A stretch of 64,000 bases of DNA from Ruania alba (GTDB lineage: Bacteria > Actinomycetota > Actinomycetes > Actinomycetales > Beutenbergiaceae): NCBI RefSeq assembly GCF_900105765.1, contig NZ_FNTX01000002.1, forward strand, positions 992,001 through 1,056,000, in the 5' to 3' direction. The first letter of the stretch is position 1; the number at the start of each line of letters is the position of its first letter. The position numbers were made by a program, and so were the translations under genes. This document shows positions 25,453 through 32,857 of the stretch, one piece after another. The notes under the pieces are model-generated. The model searched no databases, was not told where the DNA came from, and saw only the letters and a program-made list of their open reading frames with translations.

Positions 25453-26562
25453 TCAGCGGCCCAGGCTCGCGGCGACCGGACAGGCGAAGGGCTCGCGCGT
25501 CGAGCCTTCGACGTCGTTCAGATATCGGATCACGATGCGGTAGGAGGAGAAGAAACCGACCTCGGTGTAGGTGATGTCGAGGTCGTCGCAGTGCTCGCGC
25601 ACGATGGGCTGGACTTCGCGGAGCGCCGGTCGCGGCATGCTCGGGAACAGGTGGTGCTCGATCTGACGGTTCAGACCGCCCATCAGCACGTCGACGACCG
25701 GGTTGCCGCGGATATTGCGCGACATCAGCACCTGCCGCCGCAGGAAGTCGATCCTGCTATCTGCGGGGACGATCGGCATGCCCTTGTGGTTCGGGGCGAA
25801 CGCTCCGCCCAGCAGCACACCGAACACGGCCAGCTGGACTGCGAGGAAGGTCGCGGCGAGAGTCGGCGGCATCAGCAGGAACAAGGCCGCCACGTAGAGC
25901 ACGAGCCGGCCGAGCACCATCGGCGCCTCCACTGCGCGGCGCGGTATGGGGCGTCGCCCGAGCACCGCCCGCACGCTCGCGACGTGCAGGTTCAGACCCT
26001 CCAGAGTGAGCAGCGGGAAGAAGAACCACCCCTGTCGGCGGGCGAACCAGCGTCGGAACCCCCGTCGGGAGGAGGCGGCCGCCGGGGTGAACGCGATCAC
26101 CCGGGACTCGATGTCCGGATCCCGGCTCTCCTGGTTCGGTGCGTTGTGGTGCGCGTCGTGCTTGAGCGTCCACCACGCGTTGCTCAGCCCGACCAGTCCG
26201 TTGGCCAGTACGCGGGAGGTCCATTCGTTCCAGGACCACGAGCGGAAGATCTGGCGGTGGGCGCTGTCGTGGCCGAGGAACGCCAGCTGCGCGAGGATGA
26301 ACGCCATCGTGACCGCGAGCGCGAGCTGCCACCAGGTGTCGCCCAGCAGCACCACGCCCACCCAGACGCCGGCGAAGGCGGCCACGGTCAGCACCAGGCG
26401 GGTCCAGTAGTACCCGTACCGTCGCTGGAACAGTCCGGTGGCGCGGACGCGCCGCGCCAGTGTCCGGTAGTCGCGGGTGACGGCCGCTGCCTTTCGCGGG
26501 GTGTTCCGCTGCGGGGGGATGTTCGTATGGTCGGCCATCGGGCCGACGAGTGTGTCAGCCAT
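25453..26562 (-). CDS. Membrane fatty acid desaturase
   Basis: The 369-residue di-iron desaturase has the three histidine boxes HDSAH, HDAHH and QIEHH in the expected order and spacing, plus paired transmembrane segments before box 1 and between boxes 2 and 3. The Q in box 3 is typical of front-end and acyl-lipid/acyl-CoA desaturases, but there is no fused cytochrome b5 domain, so an external ferredoxin or oxidoreductase must supply electrons. Start 26562 has a TACCGT box 6 nt upstream (possible leaderless mRNA); in-frame 26538 is an alternative. It should adjust membrane lipid unsaturation. Confidence 0.9.
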   Translation of the reverse strand: MADTLVGPMADHTNIPPQRNTPRKAAAVTRDYRTLARRVRATGLFQRRYGYYWTRLVLTVAAFAGVWVGVVLLGDTWWQLALAVTMAFILAQLAFLGHDSAHRQIFRSWSWNEWTSRVLANGLVGLSNAWWTLKHDAHHNAPNQESRDPDIESRVIAFTPAAASSRRGFRRWFARRQGWFFFPLLTLEGLNLHVASVRAVLGRRPIPRRAVEAPMVLGRLVLYVAALFLLMPPTLAATFLAVQLAVFGVLLGGAFAPNHKGMPIVPADSRIDFLRRQVLMSRNIRGNPVVDVLMGGLNRQIEHHLFPSMPRPALREVQPIVREHCDDLDITYTEVGFFSSYRIVIRYLNDVEGSTREPFACPVAASLGR

Positions 26563-26599
26563 ATCTCCACGGTACGCCTGATGCGGGGAGAGGGCCGGG

Positions 26600-27223
26600 T
26601 CAGCCGATGCGGACGGTGCGCACCCCGGGAGCGGCGGCATCCCAGGCCTGAGTCAGTGCCGCCGCCCGCGTGCGTAGCTCCTCCGGGCGTACGCCTGGGG
26701 CGAACAGCGAGTTGCCGATCCCGAACCCGGTGGCACCCGCGGCAACCCACTCGGCCATCTGGTCCGCGCCGACACCACCCACCGGGATCAGGTCCACCGG
26801 CGGCAGCACGGCGAGCCAGGCCTTCATCCCCGCGAGGCCCACCTGCTGAGCCGGGAACAACTTCAGTGCCCGGGCGCCTGCCCCGATCGCGGTGAACGCT
26901 TCTGACACGGTCGCTACCCCCGGGTAGCTGGCCAGACCGGCCGCCACTGTGGCCTCGATGACGGCGATGTCGGTGTTCGGGGAGACGACCAACTGTCCAC
27001 CGGCCGTGCGCACCTCGGCGACCTGCGCCGTCGTGAGCACGGTCCCGGCGCCCACCTGGGCGTCGGTGGGGAGCGACTCCCGCAGGATCTCGATGCTGCG
27101 CAACGGTTCGGGTGAGTTCAGTGGCACTTCGAGCGTGCGGAAGCCGGTCTCGTACAGCACCTGCCCGACGGCGGCCGCGTCAGCCGGCTCGAGTCCGCGC
27201 AGGATGGCGATCAGTCCAGTCAT
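26600..27223 (-). CDS. dgoA: 2-dehydro-3-deoxy-6-phosphogalactonate aldolase
   Basis: The 207-residue class I KDPG/KDPGal aldolase has GLIAILRGLEP with the family's conserved residues, FRTLEVPLNSPEPLRSIE, VGAGTVLT, the SPNTD segment (SPN rather than the SPG of KDPG aldolases, typical of DgoA) and the Schiff-base lysine in ALKLFPAQQVG. It splits 2-dehydro-3-deoxy-6-phospho-D-galactonate into pyruvate and glyceraldehyde 3-phosphate. Its ATG overlaps the kinase stop, so the two De Ley-Doudoroff galactonate steps are coupled. Confidence 0.92.
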   Translation of the reverse strand: MTGLIAILRGLEPADAAAVGQVLYETGFRTLEVPLNSPEPLRSIEILRESLPTDAQVGAGTVLTTAQVAEVRTAGGQLVVSPNTDIAVIEATVAAGLASYPGVATVSEAFTAIGAGARALKLFPAQQVGLAGMKAWLAVLPPVDLIPVGGVGADQMAEWVAAGATGFGIGNSLFAPGVRPEELRTRAAALTQAWDAAAPGVRTVRIG

Positions 27224-28143
27224 CAGGTTACTCCTTCGCCTAGCCCGGCCGTGCGGGCGAGATGGATGAGGCCGCGGGTAGTGACACCGCCGTCGGCGAT
27301 GTCGGCCACGATCCCCGCGGCGGCGAGGGCGCGCCGGTACCGCTCAGCCAGCGCAGCGGAGGCCACCACCGGCAGGCGTGCTGGGGTGTGGCCGAGCCAA
27401 TGGCACGCACCGGCGATCTCGGCCCCGATGAGAATCCCGGAGAGCTCCTCGCGCGCCTGCTCCGGGGGCATCTTCTCCAGCAGCGCCCGGGCACGGACCC
27501 CGAACACCAAGGCGGCCGCACCGAGGCCGGCGCCGGCCAGCCCGCGCTGCACCCCGGCTTCGAAGGCCGACCAGTCCGCCTCGCTCGGCGCGACGTCACC
27601 GACCACCTGCGCGATGGTGCCGTGCGTGCTGAGCAGCGCGAACAGCTCACCGGTCATCGCCGTGTGGAAGTCCGTGAGCGCGCCGTCGGCCAGTAGCGCC
27701 CACTTCGTGTGGGTGCCAGGCAGTACGGCCGGGCCCGTGGCGTGCCCGGCGAGGGCAAGGCCCAGCAGTTGCGTCTCCTCCCCACGCATCACACCGCCGT
27801 CGGTGCTCACCCCCGGGACCAGGTGTACCGGCCCCCACGGGCCGGCCACCTGCGTCAGCGGCACCTCGCCGGCGGTCAGCGGCACCGGCGCCGGGAGGTA
27901 CGGGACCTCGTGCCAGCCCTTCGCACTGCCCACCATGCCGCATGCGATGACGGCTGGGCGGGATTCGGCCCACGAGCCCGCGAGCCGGGTCAGGGTCTGG
28001 GCGTACGCCGCCGGTTCCGTGCCGACGGTGAGGATGCCTTCGGAGGCCGAGGCGGAATCCAGGACCGTGCCGTCGGCGCCCACGGCGCTCGCCCGCACCG
28101 ACGTCGTTCCCCAGTCGACGGCGAGTAGGACAGGTTCAGCCAT
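27223..28143 (-). CDS. dgoK: 2-dehydro-3-deoxygalactonokinase
   Basis: The 306-residue kinase begins LLAVDWGTTSVRA, the phosphate-binding loop of the DgoK family, followed by CGMVGS, GEETQLLGL, LPGTHTKWALL and the terminal GGVTTRGLIHLA. It phosphorylates 2-dehydro-3-deoxy-D-galactonate, supplying the aldolase encoded next. The start at 28143 is the MAEPVLLAVDWG methionine. The frame is open further upstream but only antisense to the next gene. No galactonate dehydratase or transporter is adjacent. A perfect palindrome lies 59 bp upstream. Confidence 0.92.
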   Translation of the reverse strand: MAEPVLLAVDWGTTSVRASAVGADGTVLDSASASEGILTVGTEPAAYAQTLTRLAGSWAESRPAVIACGMVGSAKGWHEVPYLPAPVPLTAGEVPLTQVAGPWGPVHLVPGVSTDGGVMRGEETQLLGLALAGHATGPAVLPGTHTKWALLADGALTDFHTAMTGELFALLSTHGTIAQVVGDVAPSEADWSAFEAGVQRGLAGAGLGAAALVFGVRARALLEKMPPEQAREELSGILIGAEIAGACHWLGHTPARLPVVASAALAERYRRALAAAGIVADIADGGVTTRGLIHLARTAGLGEGVT

Positions 28144-28201
28144 ACCTGCACCTAACCGCGCTGAGCGGGGACCTGTCGAGCAGGTCCCGCCCCTCGGGAC
28201 G

Positions 28202-28219
28202 ATGGGCAGTGCTGCCCAT
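28202..28219. promoter_or_regulatory. Perfect palindrome ATGGGCAG-TG-CTGCCCAT
   Basis: An 18-bp palindrome with 8-bp arms lies in the divergent region between dgoK (start 28143, minus) and the small membrane gene (start 28265, plus). Its position suits an operator for the dgo operon, but no regulator gene is adjacent. Confidence 0.55.
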
Positions 28220-28264
28220 TCCCGCGGTGACTCTCGAGGGCCGCGCGCCCATATGATCATCGTC

Positions 28265-28720
28265 ATGGTGATCTGGCGTGGCTGGGGGATTCTCGGCCTT
28301 CTCTTCGTTCTTGTTGTCGGCGTGGGCCTGGGTGGCCTGTTCCGCCTCGTCATCGGCGAGGAGCGTGAACCCCTGCCGATCGGTCTCGGACTCGCGGTCG
28401 CCGGTCTGATCCTGTTCTTCGCCGGACGGTGGTTCCAGGACTGGGATGCCCGCCGCCGCGCCGACAAGTACATCGAGTCGCGGCGCGCGGAGGTGGCGCA
28501 GACGATCGCGGCCGGTCGGTTCCAGCCGGTGCCCGGGTACCAGCCGGCCACTCGCGAGGAGGCGGAGCAGCTCGGCGCTGAGATGCTCGAGAAGGAGCAC
28601 GCGCAGGTGGTGCGCAAGCTGCGCGGGCACCACACCCTGTTCTTCATCCCGATGCAGTACTTCGGTCTCGTGGTGGTGCTGATCGGAGGGGCCATCGGGG
28701 CCCTCGGGCTCGCCGGATAA
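28265..28720 (+). CDS. Small membrane protein of unknown function
   Basis: The 151-residue protein has two N-terminal transmembrane helices (GILGLLFVLVVGVGLGGLF; PIGLGLAVAGLILFFAGRWF), a charged cytoplasmic stretch and a final helix (MQYFGLVVVLIGGAIGALGL). I do not recognise the family. ATG 28265 follows a good TATGAT box at 28252-28257 by 7 nt, so translation is probably leaderless; ATG 28253 lies within that box. It converges on the binding-protein gene with a strong terminator between. Confidence 0.75.
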   Translation: MVIWRGWGILGLLFVLVVGVGLGGLFRLVIGEEREPLPIGLGLAVAGLILFFAGRWFQDWDARRRADKYIESRRAEVAQTIAAGRFQPVPGYQPATREEAEQLGAEMLEKEHAQVVRKLRGHHTLFFIPMQYFGLVVVLIGGAIGALGLAG

Positions 28721-28746
28721 GCACCACGTCAGACGGTCCACACACG

Positions 28747-28777
28747 ACAACGCCCCCGCCCGATGCGGGGGCGTTGT
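28747..28777. terminator. Strong bidirectional hairpin terminator
   Basis: ACAACGCCCCCGC (28747-28759) pairs perfectly with GCGGGGGCGTTGT (28765-28777) around a 5-nt loop. It is placed 26 bp after the stop of the small membrane gene and 9 bp beyond the stop of the converging binding-protein gene, so it serves both. Confidence 0.92.
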
Positions 28778-28786
28778 GCTGTGTGC

Positions 28787-30112
28787 CTACTCGGCGATGG
28801 CCTCGTTGGCGGCGTCCTGTGCCTGCTGCAGTGCCTCCTGCACCGGGAGCCGGCCGGCGAACATCTCCTCGAAGTAGGGAGCGATGGCGTTCGCTCCGGC
28901 GTTCGCTCGTGGGCCGAGCGGTGCGGCGATCGTCTCGCCCTCGGCGGCGGCGATGAATTCGGAGGTGTCCACCCCCTGCTCGGTCCAGTAGTCCACGAAC
29001 GAGCTCTGCGCATCCACGGCGGCCGGGAACGCGGCGCCGTTGGCACCGAGCGGCTCCTGTCCCTCGGCAGTGCTCAGCCAGCGCAGCACCTCGAGGGTGG
29101 CCTCGGGGTGCTCGGTCTCGGCGTTGCCCACCGCCGCCACGCTGTGCACCACGCCCACGCGCCCGTCCGGGCCCTCGAGCATCGGCGCGATACCCCAATC
29201 GAACTCGGCGTCGGCCATGTGCGGCAGCGAGTACTGCCCGGACTGGAACAGCGCCATCTTGCCCTGCACGAACAGGTCGCGGGCCAGGTCCCCGTTCTGG
29301 TTGGTCTCAGCAGCGGACGGGGAGACATGGTAGGTGTTGATCAGATCCACCAGGTACTGGAACGACTCCGCACCCTCCGGGGTGTTGAAGGCGTACTGGT
29401 CGCCGTCCTGGTACCGGGCGCCGTTGGATCCGAGGAAGTCGATGTAGATCGCCTGCAGGTCGTTCTGGGCGTTGAAGGCGTACTGCTCGATGTTCTCGGC
29501 ATCGAAGTCGTCCTCGGCGGCGGTCACGCCGCTGGCGTCCACGGTCAGATCGAGTGCCGCTCCCAGGAACGTGTCGTTCGTGCCGCTGGGGTCCCACTGC
29601 AGGCTGCTCGGGTCGACCCCGGCCTCGGCGAGCAGGTCAGCGTTGTAGTAGAGCGCGATCGAATCGGTCAGCTGCGGCACGCCCCACTCGGCGCCGTTGC
29701 GGGTGTACAGGTCCACGGCGGACTGCACGAGCTCGTCCTGGTCGGCACCGATCTCGGCACCGATGTCGATCAGGTTGCCGTTGTCGGCGTAGATGCCGAA
29801 GTTGGAGGTGTTCGTCCAGAAGATGTCAGCCATCGTGCCGGAGCCGATGTCCTGCGGGAGACGGTCCCAGTAGTTCGCCCACGGGACGGTCTCGACATCC
29901 ACCGTGATGTCGGGGTTCGCCTCGGTGAATGCCTCGAAGGACTCCTCGTAGGCCGCGGCGGCCGCGTCGTCCCACAACCGGAAGGTGACCGTCGCGCTGT
30001 CCTCGGACCCTCCGCCGTCGGGCTCTCCCGAGCTGCCCGGTGAGCAGGCGGCCAGGGTGAGCGCGGTAGTGGCGGTGCCGGCCACCAGGGCGAGCGAACC
30101 TCGTCTGAACAT
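28787..30112 (-). CDS. ABC transporter substrate-binding lipoprotein (SBP family 1, sugar type)
   Basis: The 441-residue binding protein has a lipobox LAAC (Cys23), then the SBP-1 pattern: TVTFRLWDDAAAAAYEESFEAFTEANPDITV, a NYWDRLPQDIGSGTMADIFWTN segment, and FVQGKMALFQSGQYSLPHM. It should bind a sugar or oligosaccharide. ATG 30112 has AAGGAG 6 nt upstream. No permease or ATPase gene is adjacent, so its partners are elsewhere or lost. Confidence 0.88.
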   Translation of the reverse strand: MFRRGSLALVAGTATTALTLAACSPGSSGEPDGGGSEDSATVTFRLWDDAAAAAYEESFEAFTEANPDITVDVETVPWANYWDRLPQDIGSGTMADIFWTNTSNFGIYADNGNLIDIGAEIGADQDELVQSAVDLYTRNGAEWGVPQLTDSIALYYNADLLAEAGVDPSSLQWDPSGTNDTFLGAALDLTVDASGVTAAEDDFDAENIEQYAFNAQNDLQAIYIDFLGSNGARYQDGDQYAFNTPEGAESFQYLVDLINTYHVSPSAAETNQNGDLARDLFVQGKMALFQSGQYSLPHMADAEFDWGIAPMLEGPDGRVGVVHSVAAVGNAETEHPEATLEVLRWLSTAEGQEPLGANGAAFPAAVDAQSSFVDYWTEQGVDTSEFIAAAEGETIAAPLGPRANAGANAIAPYFEEMFAGRLPVQEALQQAQDAANEAIAE

Positions 30113-30238
30113 GTCATCTCCTTGTCGGCCCCGAGAGTGCACACAGAGTGCTGCGTGCTGATGTGAACGCACGGTAGCCCGCGATCGATTCCCGCGGGAG
30201 ACATCCCCGCGCGGGCGACCGAATCGTGACCTTCTCGT

Positions 30239-30952
30239 TCAGACGATCGGCGCAGGTAGCCCGAACCGCACCGTGGTCGACGACGCGTAGAGCACGCTCT
30301 CCGGTGGCCCATGCTGAGGAGGGAGCCCGCAGGCAGCGAGCAGGCCGTCGTCGTGCCAGGCCTCGAGCGCTGTGTACTGCAGCGGCCAGGGCGGATGATC
30401 GATCGGGAACCGCACAGTGGTGCCGTACCACCGCTCGTGCAGCGACCAGCGGGCGGTGAGTTGCTGCTCGACCTCGGTGGGGGCAGGGTGCCGCGGACCC
30501 GGCCGCACCGCCAGCCGCACCCCGGCCCCGCCGGCCGCCGGAGCGAGTCGCCGGGTCGCGTACGCCACATGGTCGGCGGTACGGGCGTACCGGAAGTCGG
30601 CCCAGGTGTAGGGCAGCCGCACGGCCGCACGGCACCCTGCCGCGAACAGTGGGTCGGCCGCCTCCATGGCCCGGAACACCACCCCGGCGTGCCCTTCGAC
30701 GTCCCGGCTGTACAGCCGCACGTTCAGCTCGAAGAACGACGGATAGGGGACCGGCCCGAACCACAGGTTCCGCATCCGCAGCCCGATCACCCCGACCCAC
30801 GCCGATCCGTCGATCAGGTCCGGGACGGTTCCCGGGGGGAGCAACGGTGCCACGTCCTCCTCGGCCACCCGCCAGTGCAGGAACACCACCTCCTGCCAGC
30901 TTTGCCGCAGCAGCGTCCGCGGGCTCACCGGGTGCGGAGATGCTGCGTCCAT
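30239..30952 (-). CDS. DUF2071 (YqjF-like) family protein
   Basis: The 237-residue protein has family landmarks: an N-terminal WQEVVFLHWRVAEEDVAPLLPPG, central GLRMRNLWFGPVPYPSFFELNVRLY, and the terminal YASSTTVRFGLP. Function unknown. The start at 30952 is chosen because a TACTGT box lies 7 nt upstream, the leaderless pattern seen at several genes here; an in-frame start at 30970 would add six residues. An inverted repeat separates it from the next gene upstream. Confidence 0.8.
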   Translation of the reverse strand: MDAASPHPVSPRTLLRQSWQEVVFLHWRVAEEDVAPLLPPGTVPDLIDGSAWVGVIGLRMRNLWFGPVPYPSFFELNVRLYSRDVEGHAGVVFRAMEAADPLFAAGCRAAVRLPYTWADFRYARTADHVAYATRRLAPAAGGAGVRLAVRPGPRHPAPTEVEQQLTARWSLHERWYGTTVRFPIDHPPWPLQYTALEAWHDDGLLAACGLPPQHGPPESVLYASSTTVRFGLPAPIV

Positions 30953-30986
30953 GGGCGTCACAGTAGCCATCCAGCACACCTGGGTG

Positions 30987-31036
30987 GGGCAACGTTGCGG
31001 TCGGTTTCCGACCCGAGAGTGGCCGCAACGTTGCCC
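30987..31036. repeat. Inverted repeat with AACGTT core
   Basis: GGGCAACGTTGCGG (30987-31000) pairs perfectly with CCGCAACGTTGCCC (31023-31036). Inside, GGTCGG/CCGACC can form an alternative small hairpin. It shares GCAACGTTG with the dispersed repeats at 9080 and 51357 but is otherwise different. It sits 17 bp after the stop of the ArsO-like gene and may be its terminator. Confidence 0.8.
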
Positions 31037-31053
31037 AAGCGGGCCATGGTTCG

Positions 31054-32355
31054 TCAGCCGGCCGCCGGTTCGAGGGAGATCGGCTGCGGTGCGCTCGTGC
31101 AGCAACCGACTGCCTGCTCCGGTTCGTCGAACAGGCCTGCTCCACCACAGACGCCCGTGTCGGGCAGGTCCAACTCGACCCGTTCGGCGGCCGCGTCGTC
31201 GCCTGCCAGCTTCGCGACGACGCTGCGCACCTGTTCGAAACCGGTGAGGGCGAGAAAGGTGGGTGCCCGGCCGTAGGATTTCGCGCCCACGATGTAGAAG
31301 CCCGGTTCCGGGTGCGCGAGGTCGGTGGCCCCGGTCGCAGCCACGGACCCACAGGAGTGGATGTTCGGATCCACCTCCATGGCCACGCGCCGTGGAGCCT
31401 GCAGCCGCAGATCGAGTTCGAGACGTACCTCGGAGAGGAAGGAATGATCGGGCCGGAATCCGGTGAGCGCCACCACGTGGTCGGCGGGATCCAGGCGGCG
31501 GCCGTCCTCGGCACTGACGATCACCGAGCCGTCGACCATGTCGATCCGGTCGGTGCGGAAGCCGGTGACGAGGCGTACCAGCCCGGACTCGACGGCTCGC
31601 TTGGCCCGCTGACCGAGGGCGCCGCGTTCGGGGAGCTCGTCCGCCTGGCCACCGCCGAAGGTGTCGCCTACTTGGCCGCGACGCAACACCCAGGTGATGC
31701 GGGTGGTCCGATCGCGCCGAGCCACGCGGGCGAGGTTCGCGACCGCTGTCGCGGCGGAGTGCCCGTTGCCGATGACGACGGTGTGCCGGCCAGAGCAGCG
31801 CGAGTCCACGTCGGGGATGCGGTAGGTGAGCATCCCCGACGCGGCCGCATCGCGTTCGCCCAGCGCCGACAGCCCGTCGGCGCCGGCGGGGTTCGGGCTC
31901 GACCACGTTCCGGAGGCATCGATCACTGCCCTGGCCTCGATGCGCTCCTCGCCCTCCGGTGTCTCGATGTGCACCACGAACGGCTGGTCCTCGCGCCCGG
32001 AGTCCACCGAGAGGTCACGGCCCTTGCGTCCGACGCCGACCACGTGAGCCGAGTATCGGACTCGATTGCCGAGCGCTGCCGCCAAGGGAGCCAGGTACTC
32101 CGACACCCACTGGCCGCCCGTGGGATACCCCTGGTCCGGAGCGCTCCACCCGGCACCCTCCAGCAGTCGGCGGCTGGCGCCGTCGATCAGTTCCGGCCAC
32201 GGGGAGAACAACCGCACATGTGCCCATTCATGCACCGCCGCGGCGGGTCCGGGCCCGGCTTCCAGCACCAGCGGTTCCACATCTCGCTCCAGCAGGTGTG
32301 CTGCGGCGGCCAGGCCCTGCGGGCCGGCCCCGACGATGACGACGGGGTCCATCAT
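31054..32355 (-). CDS. FAD-dependent oxidoreductase, ArsO-like flavoprotein monooxygenase
   Basis: The 433-residue flavoprotein has a GxGxxG motif at its start (VVIVGAGPQGLAAAAHLL), an ATG-like segment AVIDASGTWSSPNPAG, and a second dinucleotide motif VVIGNGHSAATAVANLA. This is the group B flavin monooxygenase layout found beside arsenic genes in actinobacteria. A C-terminal tail contains GVCGGAGLF and GCCTS, possible thiol ligands. GGAG precedes the first of two adjacent ATGs. It is divergent from arsR with operator-like repeats between, supporting a role in arsenical handling, although no arsenite efflux gene is in the window. Confidence 0.78.
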   Translation of the reverse strand: MMDPVVIVGAGPQGLAAAAHLLERDVEPLVLEAGPGPAAAVHEWAHVRLFSPWPELIDGASRRLLEGAGWSAPDQGYPTGGQWVSEYLAPLAAALGNRVRYSAHVVGVGRKGRDLSVDSGREDQPFVVHIETPEGEERIEARAVIDASGTWSSPNPAGADGLSALGERDAAASGMLTYRIPDVDSRCSGRHTVVIGNGHSAATAVANLARVARRDRTTRITWVLRRGQVGDTFGGGQADELPERGALGQRAKRAVESGLVRLVTGFRTDRIDMVDGSVIVSAEDGRRLDPADHVVALTGFRPDHSFLSEVRLELDLRLQAPRRVAMEVDPNIHSCGSVAATGATDLAHPEPGFYIVGAKSYGRAPTFLALTGFEQVRSVVAKLAGDDAAAERVELDLPDTGVCGGAGLFDEPEQAVGCCTSAPQPISLEPAAG

Positions 32356-32366
32356 TGCGCTCCATT

Positions 32367-32416
32367 CATCGACGTTCTTCGATGTGTCGAGCATCCGCTT
32401 CAGATCGACATATGTC
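32367..32416. promoter_or_regulatory. ArsR operator candidates in divergent region
   Basis: CATCGA-N6-TCGATG (32367-32384) is a perfect inverted repeat, and GACATATGTC (32407-32416) is a perfect palindrome overlapping a minus-strand TTGACA that could be a -35 box. Both lie between the ArsO-like gene and arsR, the expected position for an ArsR dimer site controlling both directions. Confidence 0.65.
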
Positions 32417-32440
32417 AATATGAGGGGCAGACTGGTCGCT

Positions 32441-32770
32441 ATGAGCACACCCCGGACTGTCGCGTGCTGCACCGAGGTCGGCCCAGTCCCCTCGAGGAGT
32501 GACGCGGAGCGAATCGCTGCCGTGTTCAAGGCACTTGGCGACCCCACCCGGGTGACGCTGCTCGCCCTCATCACCGCCAGCGCAGCCGGCGAGATGTGCG
32601 TGTGCGACCTGACCGAACCCGTCGGACTGTCCCAGCCCACGGTCTCCCACCACATGAAGGTGCTGGTCGACGCCGGGCTGGTGCAGCGGGAACAGCGGGG
32701 CCGGTGGGCGTACTACCGGCCCTCCATCGGCGCGCTCGTGTCCGCGACCCACGAACTCACCGGGACCTAG
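32441..32770 (+). CDS. arsR: ArsR/SmtB family metalloregulator
   Basis: The 109-residue winged-helix repressor has the alpha-3 CVCDL motif (Cys53 and Cys55) that binds As(III) in ArsR proteins, preceded by FKALGDPTRVTLLALI and followed by the recognition helix LSQPTVSHHMKVL. An additional Cys9-Cys10 pair near the N-terminus could add a third ligand. It should release its operator on binding trivalent arsenic or antimony. It is divergent from the ArsO-like gene. A CAGACT box lies 7 nt before the ATG. Confidence 0.9.
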   Translation: MSTPRTVACCTEVGPVPSRSDAERIAAVFKALGDPTRVTLLALITASAAGEMCVCDLTEPVGLSQPTVSHHMKVLVDAGLVQREQRGRWAYYRPSIGALVSATHELTGT

Positions 32771-32857
32771 ACTCCTTAACCAGCACAACGGGAGGTTCAC
32801 CCAGCGTTAGTTCAGAGGGCGTTGAGTCTCAGGTCACCGGTCGGTTGACTCCTCACC

